Source: Rheinheimera sp. SA_1 (GTDB taxonomy: Bacteria > Pseudomonadota > Gammaproteobacteria > Enterobacterales > Alteromonadaceae). Taken from it: 64,000 bases of DNA. Below the pieces are notes generated by a model, which saw only the letters and a list, made by a program, of their open reading frames with translations, was not told the DNA's origin and did no database searches. Location: NCBI RefSeq assembly GCF_001669775.1, contig NZ_LXWK01000011.1:744001-808000 (forward strand), given 5' to 3'. The position numbers and the translations under genes were made by a program. Shown here piece after piece: positions 56,774 through 64,000 of the stretch (positions are counted from its first letter, which is position 1; each line of letters starts with the position of its first letter).

Positions 56774-56904
56774 ATTGTTCCATCAAAGCTGCTCCATTTA
56801 ACCTTTTCCAGATACTCTGCCACAGGCAATCGATATCAGTCAGTGCCATAGCGTACCACAAGCCGCATCATTCACTGTGGCTGGTTTGGGATCTGCACCC
56901 GCGC

Positions 56905-57936
56905 TTACTGCAACGATATTGCCTGGCTGTTTTGCAGTGCGTCGCTGCTGATTTCAACCAATTCATCTGCCAACTGATCAATAAATAACACTTTAAGGCC
57001 CAGTCGATCAGCGACCGGTTTACCATCTTTACTGCCCAGACACAAAAAGGCCGTTGACCAGGCATCACCCAGCGTTGGATCATCCATCAACACTGTGGTG
57101 GAGACGGTCTGGTGTTTTACTGGAGTGCCAGTACGCGCATCCAACACATGACTGTAGCGCACGCCTTTCGCATCAAAATAATGACGGTAGGTGCCAGAAG
57201 TCATCACCGCCAACGGTTCTTGTTGTTTAACCGTGATGACTTTTTGCAAAGTTTGGGCACCAGGTAACGGCTTTTCGATAGCGACGCGCCAATCTTGTTG
57301 TTCCGGTTTTTTCCCGCGAACTAACAATTCACCACCTACTTCCACCAGATAATTTTCGATCCCTGCCTGCTCGACAATTTTCGCCAACTGGCCAACAGTC
57401 CAGCCCTGCGCTATTGAAGACACATCAAGGCGTAGCTGCGGCAATTGCTTTGCCAGCATACTGGCACCGGATTCATGAATTTTTGCCATGCCGATGGACT
57501 GCATCGTTTGGTCCAGTTGCGCTGGCGTCGGCTGATGAAACTGGTCGGCTTTAAAGCCCCATAAATCGAACAGCGGCTTCACGGTCAGGTCATAACAGCC
57601 CTGACTTTGTGATGAAATAACCCGGGCTTGCGCCACCAGCTGCACCAGTTCAGTGCCGACTTCCACCGGGTCAGTGGTTTGCAACTGATTAAATTTTTCG
57701 ATAGTGGAATCAGGACGGTAATTCGACATCGCCAGATCAATCCGTTCCAACTCAGCGGTGATTTGTTGCTGTAAGGCGGCCTGATCAACAGGTTGATCGC
57801 TCCAGTAACTGATATTGTAAGTTGCGCCCTGCGCCGGACCGCTGAACTTCTTTAACGGATCGGCCGGCGTACAGCTCACGCCGATGACACAACAACTTAC
57901 TACAGCGGTTGCCCGCATCAACACAGCCCACATCAT
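56905..57936 (-). CDS. apbE: FAD:protein FMN transferase ApbE
   Basis: ApbE attaches FMN to threonine of exported redox proteins such as NqrB/NqrC and RnfG. It is a lipoprotein (Cys22 in VIGVSC). The FAD-binding region SSIAQGW, the metal motif TSGTYRHYF and the AWSTAFLCLG segment are visible. The length of 343 aa is normal. Unlike the common arrangement it is not beside nqr or rnf genes here. A 12-base direct repeat lies about 80-107 bases upstream. Confidence 0.95.
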   Translation of the reverse strand: MMWAVLMRATAVVSCCVIGVSCTPADPLKKFSGPAQGATYNISYWSDQPVDQAALQQQITAELERIDLAMSNYRPDSTIEKFNQLQTTDPVEVGTELVQLVAQARVISSQSQGCYDLTVKPLFDLWGFKADQFHQPTPAQLDQTMQSIGMAKIHESGASMLAKQLPQLRLDVSSIAQGWTVGQLAKIVEQAGIENYLVEVGGELLVRGKKPEQQDWRVAIEKPLPGAQTLQKVITVKQQEPLAVMTSGTYRHYFDAKGVRYSHVLDARTGTPVKHQTVSTTVLMDDPTLGDAWSTAFLCLGSKDGKPVADRLGLKVLFIDQLADELVEISSDALQNSQAISLQ

Positions 57937-58015
57937 TGAAATCCCCGCTATTTAACTCTGCGGCAGTTTACAAAAGGCTCGTTACAAATGCCAGTAAAGA
58001 GGCCGCGCAGATGAA

Positions 58016-58043
58016 ATAAGAATGATTTACGATAAGAATGATT
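58016..58043. repeat. Tandem 12-base direct repeat upstream of apbE
   Basis: ATAAGAATGATT occurs at 58016-58027 and 58032-58043, 16 bases apart. The core GAATGATTC of the second copy is symmetric and resembles the centre of a Fur site. It could be an operator for apbE. Confidence 0.6.
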
Positions 58044-58073
58044 CACAAAAAACCAAATTCACCAGAGTTTCAT

Positions 58074-59684
58074 TTACAAATCAAGATGTCCGAGGATCAC
58101 CTGATAACGTTTTTCCTGCTCCATCGGCAATCGTCCTTCGGTGATAACCTCGACACAATGCTGCGCTAAGGCCCGCAAATCGGCGGTCAAACGTTCGCGC
58201 ATGCTGATTGCCTGTAATAAATTCAGCGCAATATTGACGTTGGCCGGCATGGTTTCCAGCGCTTTACGAAAATATTCGATAGCGATTGAATATTGGCCAC
58301 TGCCAAAAGCATCCATCCCTGCCGCGTTTTGCTGCATCAGCTGTTGCCGCAATTGCTGATGCTTCACCTGCTCGTGCTGCATCATCAGATTCAGCGCGCT
58401 GCAGTACAAATCATCATCCTGCGCTACTGTGCTCAGTGCGGCCATATAGTGATCACACATCGGCAAGTTACCGGCTTCATAATAAGCACGGGCGCGGTCT
58501 AACATACCAGATGGCGACAGTGGTTTCTCAAGCGTCAGCTCCTCACTGTTTTCCAACAGCTCCAGCGCTTTGGCGGTTTTGCCTTGCAGCAGCAGGATCC
58601 GGGCGTCCAGCACCATCCGGTCGTGTTCGAAACTAGCAGGGTGAAAACGTTTTTTGATGGTAGTGATAAAAGAGTCGATGCGGGTAAAAGTATCATTGCG
58701 ATCTTTTTCCGGTTGCTCTTTGGCCAGTTCGACCATGGCTCTGGCGTAATTGAGCATATTGTCAGCGGTGTCGTACATCGAATAGCGCGATGCGGTCAGC
58801 AAACGCTGATGCACCTGCACCGCCTGCTGTTTTTGATTGTCGATGGTGCATAATGTTGCCAACACATGCTGACGCAGATAGTTTTTCGGTGAGTGCCGCG
58901 CCACTTGTTCCACGGCGGTGAGTGCTTCAGTAGGCCGGTTCTGGCTGATGTACAGCCGCGTCAGCCAGTCCAGTGCCTCGGTTTTGGTTTCAGCAATACC
59001 GGAAAGCTCCTGCAATAAAGCTTCAGCTTCCTCCTGCCGCCCCTGATAGCCATAAGTCACAGCCAGACCAAGCCGGGCCCAGCCAAACTCACGCACTGTG
59101 AGCGCCCAACTGTACAAATGTTCGGCTTCGTCGTAACGGTCGAGTTTAATCAGGAGTTCAGCTTTTAAGCGCGTCGCATGCATGGCGTACTGACTTTTGT
59201 GATCAACAATATGATCACAGGCCTGCACCGCTTCATCATAATTTTTGCGGTTGATGGCCTGATACGCCAGTTGCAGGGCCTGACGGATATGGTAAGCACG
59301 GGAAATCCGCCGTTCCAATTCAGCGTAACTGAAGGGCTTTAATAAATAATCGGCTGGCTGAAATTCAATCATGCCATGAACGGCCTGACGTTGGCGTTCG
59401 GCACTGACCACCAGAAAACAACAATCGGGTTTTAGCAGTTGCTCAGTACGCAGCACTTCAAACAGCTGATAACCGTCACGGCCCTGGCCTAAATGAAAAT
59501 CGCACAACACAAAATCAAACGGCATCCGGCGACAATGTCCCAGCGCCATCTCTGCATCACGAGCCAATATGGCGTCATCAAAACCAATCAGCAGCAACAT
59601 ACTTTTGAGGTAGCTGCGAATTTGATCAGAATCATCGACCACGAGCACGGTTTTTGTTTTATAGAATGCGCGTCGCGATGTCAT
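58074..59684 (-). CDS. Response regulator with TPR-like repeat region
   Basis: The N-terminal receiver domain (residues about 10-135) has DD at 17-18, phospho-acceptor Asp62 (CDFHLG) and Lys in LLKPFSYAEL. The rest (about 145-530) is all-helical with TPR-like units, including YDEAVQACDHIV, YDEAEHLYSWAL, PTEALTAVEQVA and IAIEYFRKALETMP. There is no DNA-binding or enzymatic output domain, so it likely signals by protein contact. No kinase is adjacent. It is divergent from the lipoprotein gene at 59922. Confidence 0.85.
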   Translation of the reverse strand: MTSRRAFYKTKTVLVVDDSDQIRSYLKSMLLLIGFDDAILARDAEMALGHCRRMPFDFVLCDFHLGQGRDGYQLFEVLRTEQLLKPDCCFLVVSAERQRQAVHGMIEFQPADYLLKPFSYAELERRISRAYHIRQALQLAYQAINRKNYDEAVQACDHIVDHKSQYAMHATRLKAELLIKLDRYDEAEHLYSWALTVREFGWARLGLAVTYGYQGRQEEAEALLQELSGIAETKTEALDWLTRLYISQNRPTEALTAVEQVARHSPKNYLRQHVLATLCTIDNQKQQAVQVHQRLLTASRYSMYDTADNMLNYARAMVELAKEQPEKDRNDTFTRIDSFITTIKKRFHPASFEHDRMVLDARILLLQGKTAKALELLENSEELTLEKPLSPSGMLDRARAYYEAGNLPMCDHYMAALSTVAQDDDLYCSALNLMMQHEQVKHQQLRQQLMQQNAAGMDAFGSGQYSIAIEYFRKALETMPANVNIALNLLQAISMRERLTADLRALAQHCVEVITEGRLPMEQEKRYQVILGHLDL

Positions 59685-59921
59685 GCCTGCTCCTGCACTA
59701 CCATTCTTCCCGTTAATTCAGACAGCGGAACAATACACAGCTCCGGCAAAGCTTGCCATAATTTTTACAATTTTCATTTTCTGAACCATGCTTATTTGAG
59801 CTACTGACTGGGTCATCAGGATGTCGTACCGCACTAACCCAGCATCGACGTTAGCATGCATCAACCCAACATCAGCTGCGATGAAGTACAACAGTCGTGG
59901 ATTATTTAACAAGGATCTTCA

Positions 59922-60986
59922 ATGAAATGGATATTCATGGGACTGCTGTTGCCCGTTGTGGTTCTGACAGGTTGCTCTGTACGTCCGGTGACCCTGCAAC
60001 AAGATTACCAAAGTGTGCGCGTGACGATGTCAGGAACACCGCAAGACACCTATGCACTAGTTGATCAGATGGATCAATTGGTGAGTCAGGCCACCGTATC
60101 GGGCGAACAATTAATCTTTCAATTACCGCCGAACCTGGTTGTAGATCAGTGTTTTAGTTTGCAAAGCTTACAACATCGGCAATCACTGGCCGAGCCACCG
60201 TATTTCATGTTGTCGCTAGTGGCGCAATACCGCGACTTGTCTGTTCGTAAAATGCGGGTAGAGCAGGAACTGCAAGCGGCAATTGACGCCGAAGTTAACT
60301 CGCGACAGTTCCATACCAACACCATGCTGGCATTAGAACAACACCCGGCATTCGCCGAGAACAGCTGTCTGGTACCGCCACAGCAAGTATTGCCGGCGGA
60401 GCCGTTCACCAAATGTCAGTCCGAACAGGAATGCCGCAGTGAAGGGGGCGCCATTTGTTTTAGTCTGTTGTTAGGAAATGAAGGCTGTGGTATCGCCGCA
60501 CAGCAACTGCAAATTCCTGGATTATTATCAAATCCGGGCTGTTCTGCCATAGCCGCCGAATTGGCAGGTGAAAAATATCAACTGGATCAGGCGGTCGTCG
60601 ATGCACTGGCGGGCTACGCCGACGATATCGCTAATCAGATGATCCAAAGTGAATCAGGGTTTGATCAATTCTTTGGGATCTTGCTTAAAGGCGTTGGTTA
60701 TGCCGTCAAACTGGAAAACGCACTGCAATGCACAAACGATTTTGTGCAGCGGCATTTTGGTCCTAAACTGGCGTGGCAAGCCGAAGTTCAGCAGATCATC
60801 GCTGCACCACAACGCCTATACAGTCAATGTCAGCAGTTTGTGCAACACACTCACCAGTCTGTCGCCGCGATCCATGCGGCAATCGCACAACAACAGCAAC
60901 TGCAACCACAACTTGCGGCTATCAGCGAGCAATTAACCGTATTACAACAGCTGCAACTCCCACTTGATGCGTGCCCCGGCAGTTGA
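59922..60986 (+). CDS. Cysteine-rich lipoprotein of unknown function
   Basis: I do not recognise this family. The signal peptide ends in a lipobox (VVLTGC, Cys18). The mature part is helical with coiled-coil-like C-terminal sequence rich in Gln, Ala and Leu (about residues 300-345). Apart from the lipid cysteine there are ten others, several clustered at about 166-190 (C-x5-C-x7-C-x9-C), an even number that would allow disulfides in the periplasm. SD-like AAGGAT precedes the ATG. It is divergent from the TPR response regulator. Confidence 0.8.
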   Translation: MKWIFMGLLLPVVVLTGCSVRPVTLQQDYQSVRVTMSGTPQDTYALVDQMDQLVSQATVSGEQLIFQLPPNLVVDQCFSLQSLQHRQSLAEPPYFMLSLVAQYRDLSVRKMRVEQELQAAIDAEVNSRQFHTNTMLALEQHPAFAENSCLVPPQQVLPAEPFTKCQSEQECRSEGGAICFSLLLGNEGCGIAAQQLQIPGLLSNPGCSAIAAELAGEKYQLDQAVVDALAGYADDIANQMIQSESGFDQFFGILLKGVGYAVKLENALQCTNDFVQRHFGPKLAWQAEVQQIIAAPQRLYSQCQQFVQHTHQSVAAIHAAIAQQQQLQPQLAAISEQLTVLQQLQLPLDACPGS

Positions 60987-61073
60987 TCTGAGCGGTTGAC
61001 CAGCGACATCAAAAACTCCGGCAATTGCCATCGTGCCCAGCGACACTGGCGCTGTATCAAAGCCAAAAAAGCA

Positions 61074-61098
61074 AAAAGGTCAGCATATGCTGACCTTT
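61074..61098. terminator. Bidirectional terminator between the lipoprotein gene and typA
   Basis: A near-perfect palindrome with GGTCAGCA / TGCTGACC flanked by AAAAA and TTTT lies between the two convergent genes. Confidence 0.9.
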
Positions 61099-61120
61099 TG
61101 TTCAAACATCGGTAAAGCGA

Positions 61121-62941
61121 TTAGCTACGGCTAGCGCGTTTACGGTCGTTTTCTGTCAAATGACGTTTACGAATACGGATTGACAGTGGAGTTACTTCAA
61201 CCAGCTCATCGTCATCGATAAACTCCAATGCCTGTTCCAGCGTGTAGCGGATTGGCGGCACTAAGTTGATCGCTTCATCAGTACCAGAAGCACGGACGTT
61301 GGTTAACTGTTTGCCTTTTAAGCAGTTTACAGTTAAGTCGTTGCTACGGCTGTGAATACCGATGACCTGACCTTCATACACTTCATCAGCATGACCGATG
61401 AACATACGACCACGTTCCTGTAGAGAGAAAATCGCGTAACCAGCGGCTTTACCCATGGCGTTAGAAATCAGCACGCCGTTCATCCGCAGACCGATTGAAC
61501 CGCCTTTGTACGGGCCGTAATGGTCGAAGCTGTTGTACATCAGACCAGTGCCTGAAGTTAACGTCATAAACTCAGTACGGAAACCAATCAGACCACGGCT
61601 TGGCATCTGGAAATCCATCCGGATGCGGCCTTTACCGTCTGGCTGCATGTTGGTCATTTCAGCTTTACGCTCGCCCATTTTTTCCATGATCGAGCCCTGG
61701 TGCTGCTCTTCCACGTCAATGGTGACGTTCTCGATTGGTTCCATTTTCGCGCCGTCAACCACTTTCATGATTACTTCCGGACGAGAAACGGCTAGTTCAA
61801 AACCTTCACGACGCATGTTTTCGATCAATACGCCTAAGTGCAGTTCACCACGGCCAGAAACTTTGAACTTGTCGCCGTCTTCTGTTTCTTCAACACGCAG
61901 CGCCACGTTGTGTTTCAGCTCGTTGGTTAAACGCTCTAAAATCTGACGTGAAGTCACATACTTACCTTCTTTACCAGCAAATGGCGAAGTGTTGACCTGG
62001 AAGGTCATGGTCACTGTTGGCTCATCTACTTGTAATGGCGGTAATGCTTCGAGGTTGGTCGTAGCGCAAATAGTGTCAGAAATTTTCAGTTCGCCTAAAC
62101 CAGTGAATGCGATGATGTCACCGGCGTTTGCTTCCTGAGTTTCAATCCGTTCCAGACCTAAATAGCTGAATACCTGACCAACTTTACCGTTACGTTTTGA
62201 ACCATCAGCGCCTAATACGGTGACTTGCTGGTTCACTTTTAACGAACCACGTTTGATGCGGCCGATACCGATAATGCCAAGGTAGCTGGAATAATCTAAC
62301 TGAGAAACCTGGATCTGAGTGTCGCCATTCAGTTCAACTTTTGGTGGCGCCACGTGCTCAACAATAGCTGCGAACAGATCGTTGATATCAGTTTTTGGCT
62401 CGTTGTAATCAAGCGTTGCCCAGCCATTGATGGCTGATGCGTAAACGATTGGGAAATCTAACTGCTCGTCAGTCGCGCCTAAGTTGTCGAACAGATCAAA
62501 TACCTGATCAATAACCCAATCCGGACGTGCGCCTGGACGGTCAATTTTGTTGACGACAACGATTGGTTTTAAACCGTGGGCGAAAGCTTTTTGCGTTACG
62601 AAACGTGTTTGTGGCATTGGGCCTTCAACAGCGTCAACTAACAGTAATACTGAGTCAGCCATTGACAGTACACGTTCAACTTCACCACCGAAGTCGGCGT
62701 GGCCTGGTGTGTCCAGGATGTTGATGTGGTAACCGTTCCAGCGAACTGAAGTGTTTTTGGCCAGGATGGTAATTCCGCGCTCAGACTCCTGTGCATTTGA
62801 ATCCATCATCCGTTCTTGTAACTTAGCGCGGGCATCGAAAGTGCCGGATTGTTGCAGTAATTTGTCAACAAGTGTAGTTTTACCGTGGTCAACGTGCGCA
62901 ATGATGGCGATATTGCGCAACTTGCTGAGATCATAAGACAT
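61121..62941 (-). CDS. typA: Ribosome-associated GTPase TypA/BipA
   Basis: An EF-G-like translational GTPase needed for stress responses and ribosome assembly. G1 [10 protein letters not shown] is at residues 15-24, [12 protein letters not shown] is G3 and [10 protein letters not shown] is G4. Domains II, III and V and the unique C-terminal domain ([12 protein letters not shown] and later) follow. The length of 606 aa matches E. coli (607). It is divergent from glnA, as in E. coli. Confidence 0.98.
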   Translation of the reverse strand: MSYDLSKLRNIAIIAHVDHGKTTLVDKLLQQSGTFDARAKLQERMMDSNAQESERGITILAKNTSVRWNGYHINILDTPGHADFGGEVERVLSMADSVLLLVDAVEGPMPQTRFVTQKAFAHGLKPIVVVNKIDRPGARPDWVIDQVFDLFDNLGATDEQLDFPIVYASAINGWATLDYNEPKTDINDLFAAIVEHVAPPKVELNGDTQIQVSQLDYSSYLGIIGIGRIKRGSLKVNQQVTVLGADGSKRNGKVGQVFSYLGLERIETQEANAGDIIAFTGLGELKISDTICATTNLEALPPLQVDEPTVTMTFQVNTSPFAGKEGKYVTSRQILERLTNELKHNVALRVEETEDGDKFKVSGRGELHLGVLIENMRREGFELAVSRPEVIMKVVDGAKMEPIENVTIDVEEQHQGSIMEKMGERKAEMTNMQPDGKGRIRMDFQMPSRGLIGFRTEFMTLTSGTGLMYNSFDHYGPYKGGSIGLRMNGVLISNAMGKAAGYAIFSLQERGRMFIGHADEVYEGQVIGIHSRSNDLTVNCLKGKQLTNVRASGTDEAINLVPPIRYTLEQALEFIDDDELVEVTPLSIRIRKRHLTENDRKRASRS

Positions 62942-63221
62942 TAATGTGGTGCTCGCTTTGTGAAGTGTTAATGTGTACCCGCATGTATCAAATCACAGCA
63001 AGTACTCGAAAAATTCGTGCGCGCATTTTACCTGCTTTGTGGGTCGGAGGGAAATTTATCTGTTTGTGGCATTTTTTCGCTGAAACTGAATTCGCTATTT
63101 TTTACCCCTGATCCAACACTATTGATCGATATTTTCTGCAGCACCTTGTCACCTGACACAATCCAATGAAAAAATTGCCGCGACCGCGCTACATCTTCTA
63201 AAAACTTGCTATGGTTAGCGC

Positions 63222-63291
63222 TGCATTCAATTTGGTGCAATAACACGCGACAATGCACCACAAAGAGGCGATCATGCACCATATTGATGCA
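63222..63291. promoter_or_regulatory. NtrC (GlnG) binding sites upstream of glnA
   Basis: A near-perfect 17-base site TGCACCATATTGATGCA is at 63275-63291 (one mismatch to TGCACCA-N3-TGGTGCA). Half-sites lie at 63254-63260 (TGCACCA) and 63233-63239 (TGGTGCA). The three begin 21 bases apart, i.e. two helical turns. They are about 90-150 bases upstream of the predicted start of transcription, as in E. coli. Confidence 0.8.
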
Positions 63292-63354
63292 CACCACTGA
63301 GGGTGCGTGGTAGGATTGTCGGCAGTATTTATTAAAATCAACAGCTTATATAAT

Positions 63355-63370
63355 TGGCATACTATTAGCT
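63355..63370 (+). promoter_or_regulatory. Sigma-54 promoter of glnA
   Basis: TGGCATACTATTAGCT matches the -24/-12 consensus TGGCAY-N5-TTGCW with one mismatch in the -12 element, with the GG and GC correctly 10 bases apart. Transcription would begin near 63381, about 67 bases before the glnA ATG. Confidence 0.8.
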
Positions 63371-63447
63371 TAGTAAGCGCAACTTGTCGGTTGAACCGAT
63401 ATCTTCAAGTACAGTTTGAGTATTAACAGGAATAATCCGGAGGATTG

Positions 63448-64000
63448 CATGTCTGCATCGAACGTTCTGAGCTTTATGAAAGAAAACGACGTGAAGTTTG
63501 TTGATTTACGTTTTACTGATACCAAGGGTAAAGAGCAACATGTGACTATCCCTGCCAACCAGATCAATGAAGATTTCTTTGAAAACGGTAAAATGTTTGA
63601 CGGTTCTTCAATCGCTGGCTGGAAAGGCATCAATGACTCAGACATGATTTTAATGCCTGAAGCCGCTTCCATGAAGCTGGACCCATTCTTCGAAGAAACC
63701 ACCTTAAACATCACTTGTGATGTTATCGAACCAAGCACCATGCAAGGTTACGACCGTTGCCCGCGTTCTATCGCAAAACGCGCAGAAGAATACTTAAAAT
63801 CAACCGGTATCGCTGACACCGTATTGTTCGGACCTGAGCCAGAATGGTTCATGTTTGATGAAGTCCGTTTCAAAACTGACATGTCAGGTTCATTTTACAA
63901 ATTAAATTCAGAAGAAGCTGCCTGGAACTCAGACGCTGTGTATGAAGGCGGCAACAAGGGCCACCGTCCTGGCGTAAAAGGTGGTTATTTCCCGGTACCA
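63448..64000 (+). CDS. glnA: Glutamine synthetase, N-terminal part (runs off the window)
   Basis: GlnA makes glutamine from glutamate, ammonia and ATP. About 184 codons are present, covering the N-terminal beta-Grasp domain ([11 protein letters not shown]-like start, then [18 protein letters not shown]) and the first catalytic segment with the metal-binding [12 protein letters not shown]. The sequence matches the dodecameric GSI type. GGAGGA precedes the ATG. Upstream sigma-54 and NtrC sites indicate nitrogen control. The gene is cut by the window edge, not broken. Confidence 0.98.

Noticed and set aside
63028-63297. Minus-strand frame over the glnA control region
   Set aside because: It covers the NtrC sites and has no homology or ribosome site.

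Overview
The window looks like chromosomal core DNA of a Gammaproteobacterium of the Alteromonadales type (for example a Rheinheimera/Alishewanella-like organism). This is inferred from gene order and protein character, since no rRNA is present. Several blocks match the Escherichia coli order: mrcA divergent from pilMNOPQ (hofMNOPQ in E. coli), then aroK-aroB-damX-dam; metBL divergent from metJ; rpmE divergent from priA; ftsN-hslV-hslU; yihY-dtd-yiiD; and typA next to glnA. I found no tRNA, rRNA, CRISPR array, insertion sequence, integrase or attachment site.

Layout. 0.1-0.6 kb: two small genes sharing a 4-base overlap (the second is DUF2970). 0.6-9.8 kb (minus): a type IV pilus assembly operon pilMNOPQ followed by shikimate genes aroK/aroB, the cell-division SPOR protein DamX and Dam methylase. 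9.9-12.5 kb (plus): penicillin-binding protein 1A. 12.6-18.3 kb (minus): arginine operon argCBFGH with tandem ARG boxes upstream and an internal terminator before argH; argE is absent and ArgH carries no fused ArgA domain. 18.5-20.3 kb: DauA-like SulP transporter. 20.4-21.8 kb: an AT-rich patch with a 58-residue peptide having a double-glycine-type leader, a six-helix membrane protein in the same transcript, and a possible 40-residue membrane peptide on the other strand. This is the most novel-looking part of the window. 21.9-23.8 kb: RegB/RegA-type redox two-component pair. 23.8-28.1 kb: metL, metB and metJ with MetJ operators. 28.2-35.8 kb: short malic enzyme, rpmE, priA, ftsN, hslVU and DUF971.

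35.8-51.1 kb is a sensing and histidine-degradation region: an HBM-type chemoreceptor, two EAL proteins with degenerate GGDEF domains, rraA, then hutG, hutI, hutC, hutU and hutH with a perfect HutC-type operator, and a second chemoreceptor. One EAL gene sits between hutG and hutI. 51.3-58 kb (mostly minus): a membrane protein with an Mrr-like fold but no catalytic residues, an SDR, YiiD/FabY, a spermidine-synthase-like protein (plus), Dtd, proline iminopeptidase, YihY and ApbE. 58-61 kb: a response regulator with TPR-like repeats, divergent from a cysteine-rich lipoprotein. 61-64 kb: typA and the start of glnA, which has a sigma-54 promoter and NtrC sites.

The regulatory sites agree with the genes they flank: ArgR before argC, MetJ between metB and metJ, HutC between hutI and hutC, sigma-32 before hslV, and NtrC/sigma-54 before glnA. 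Start codons were chosen by Shine-Dalgarno fit and homology. Several differ from the longest possible frame: pilM, pilQ, argB, regB-like, metL, the first MCP, the first EAL gene, hutI, hutC, the SDR, fabY, the SpeE-like gene and pip.
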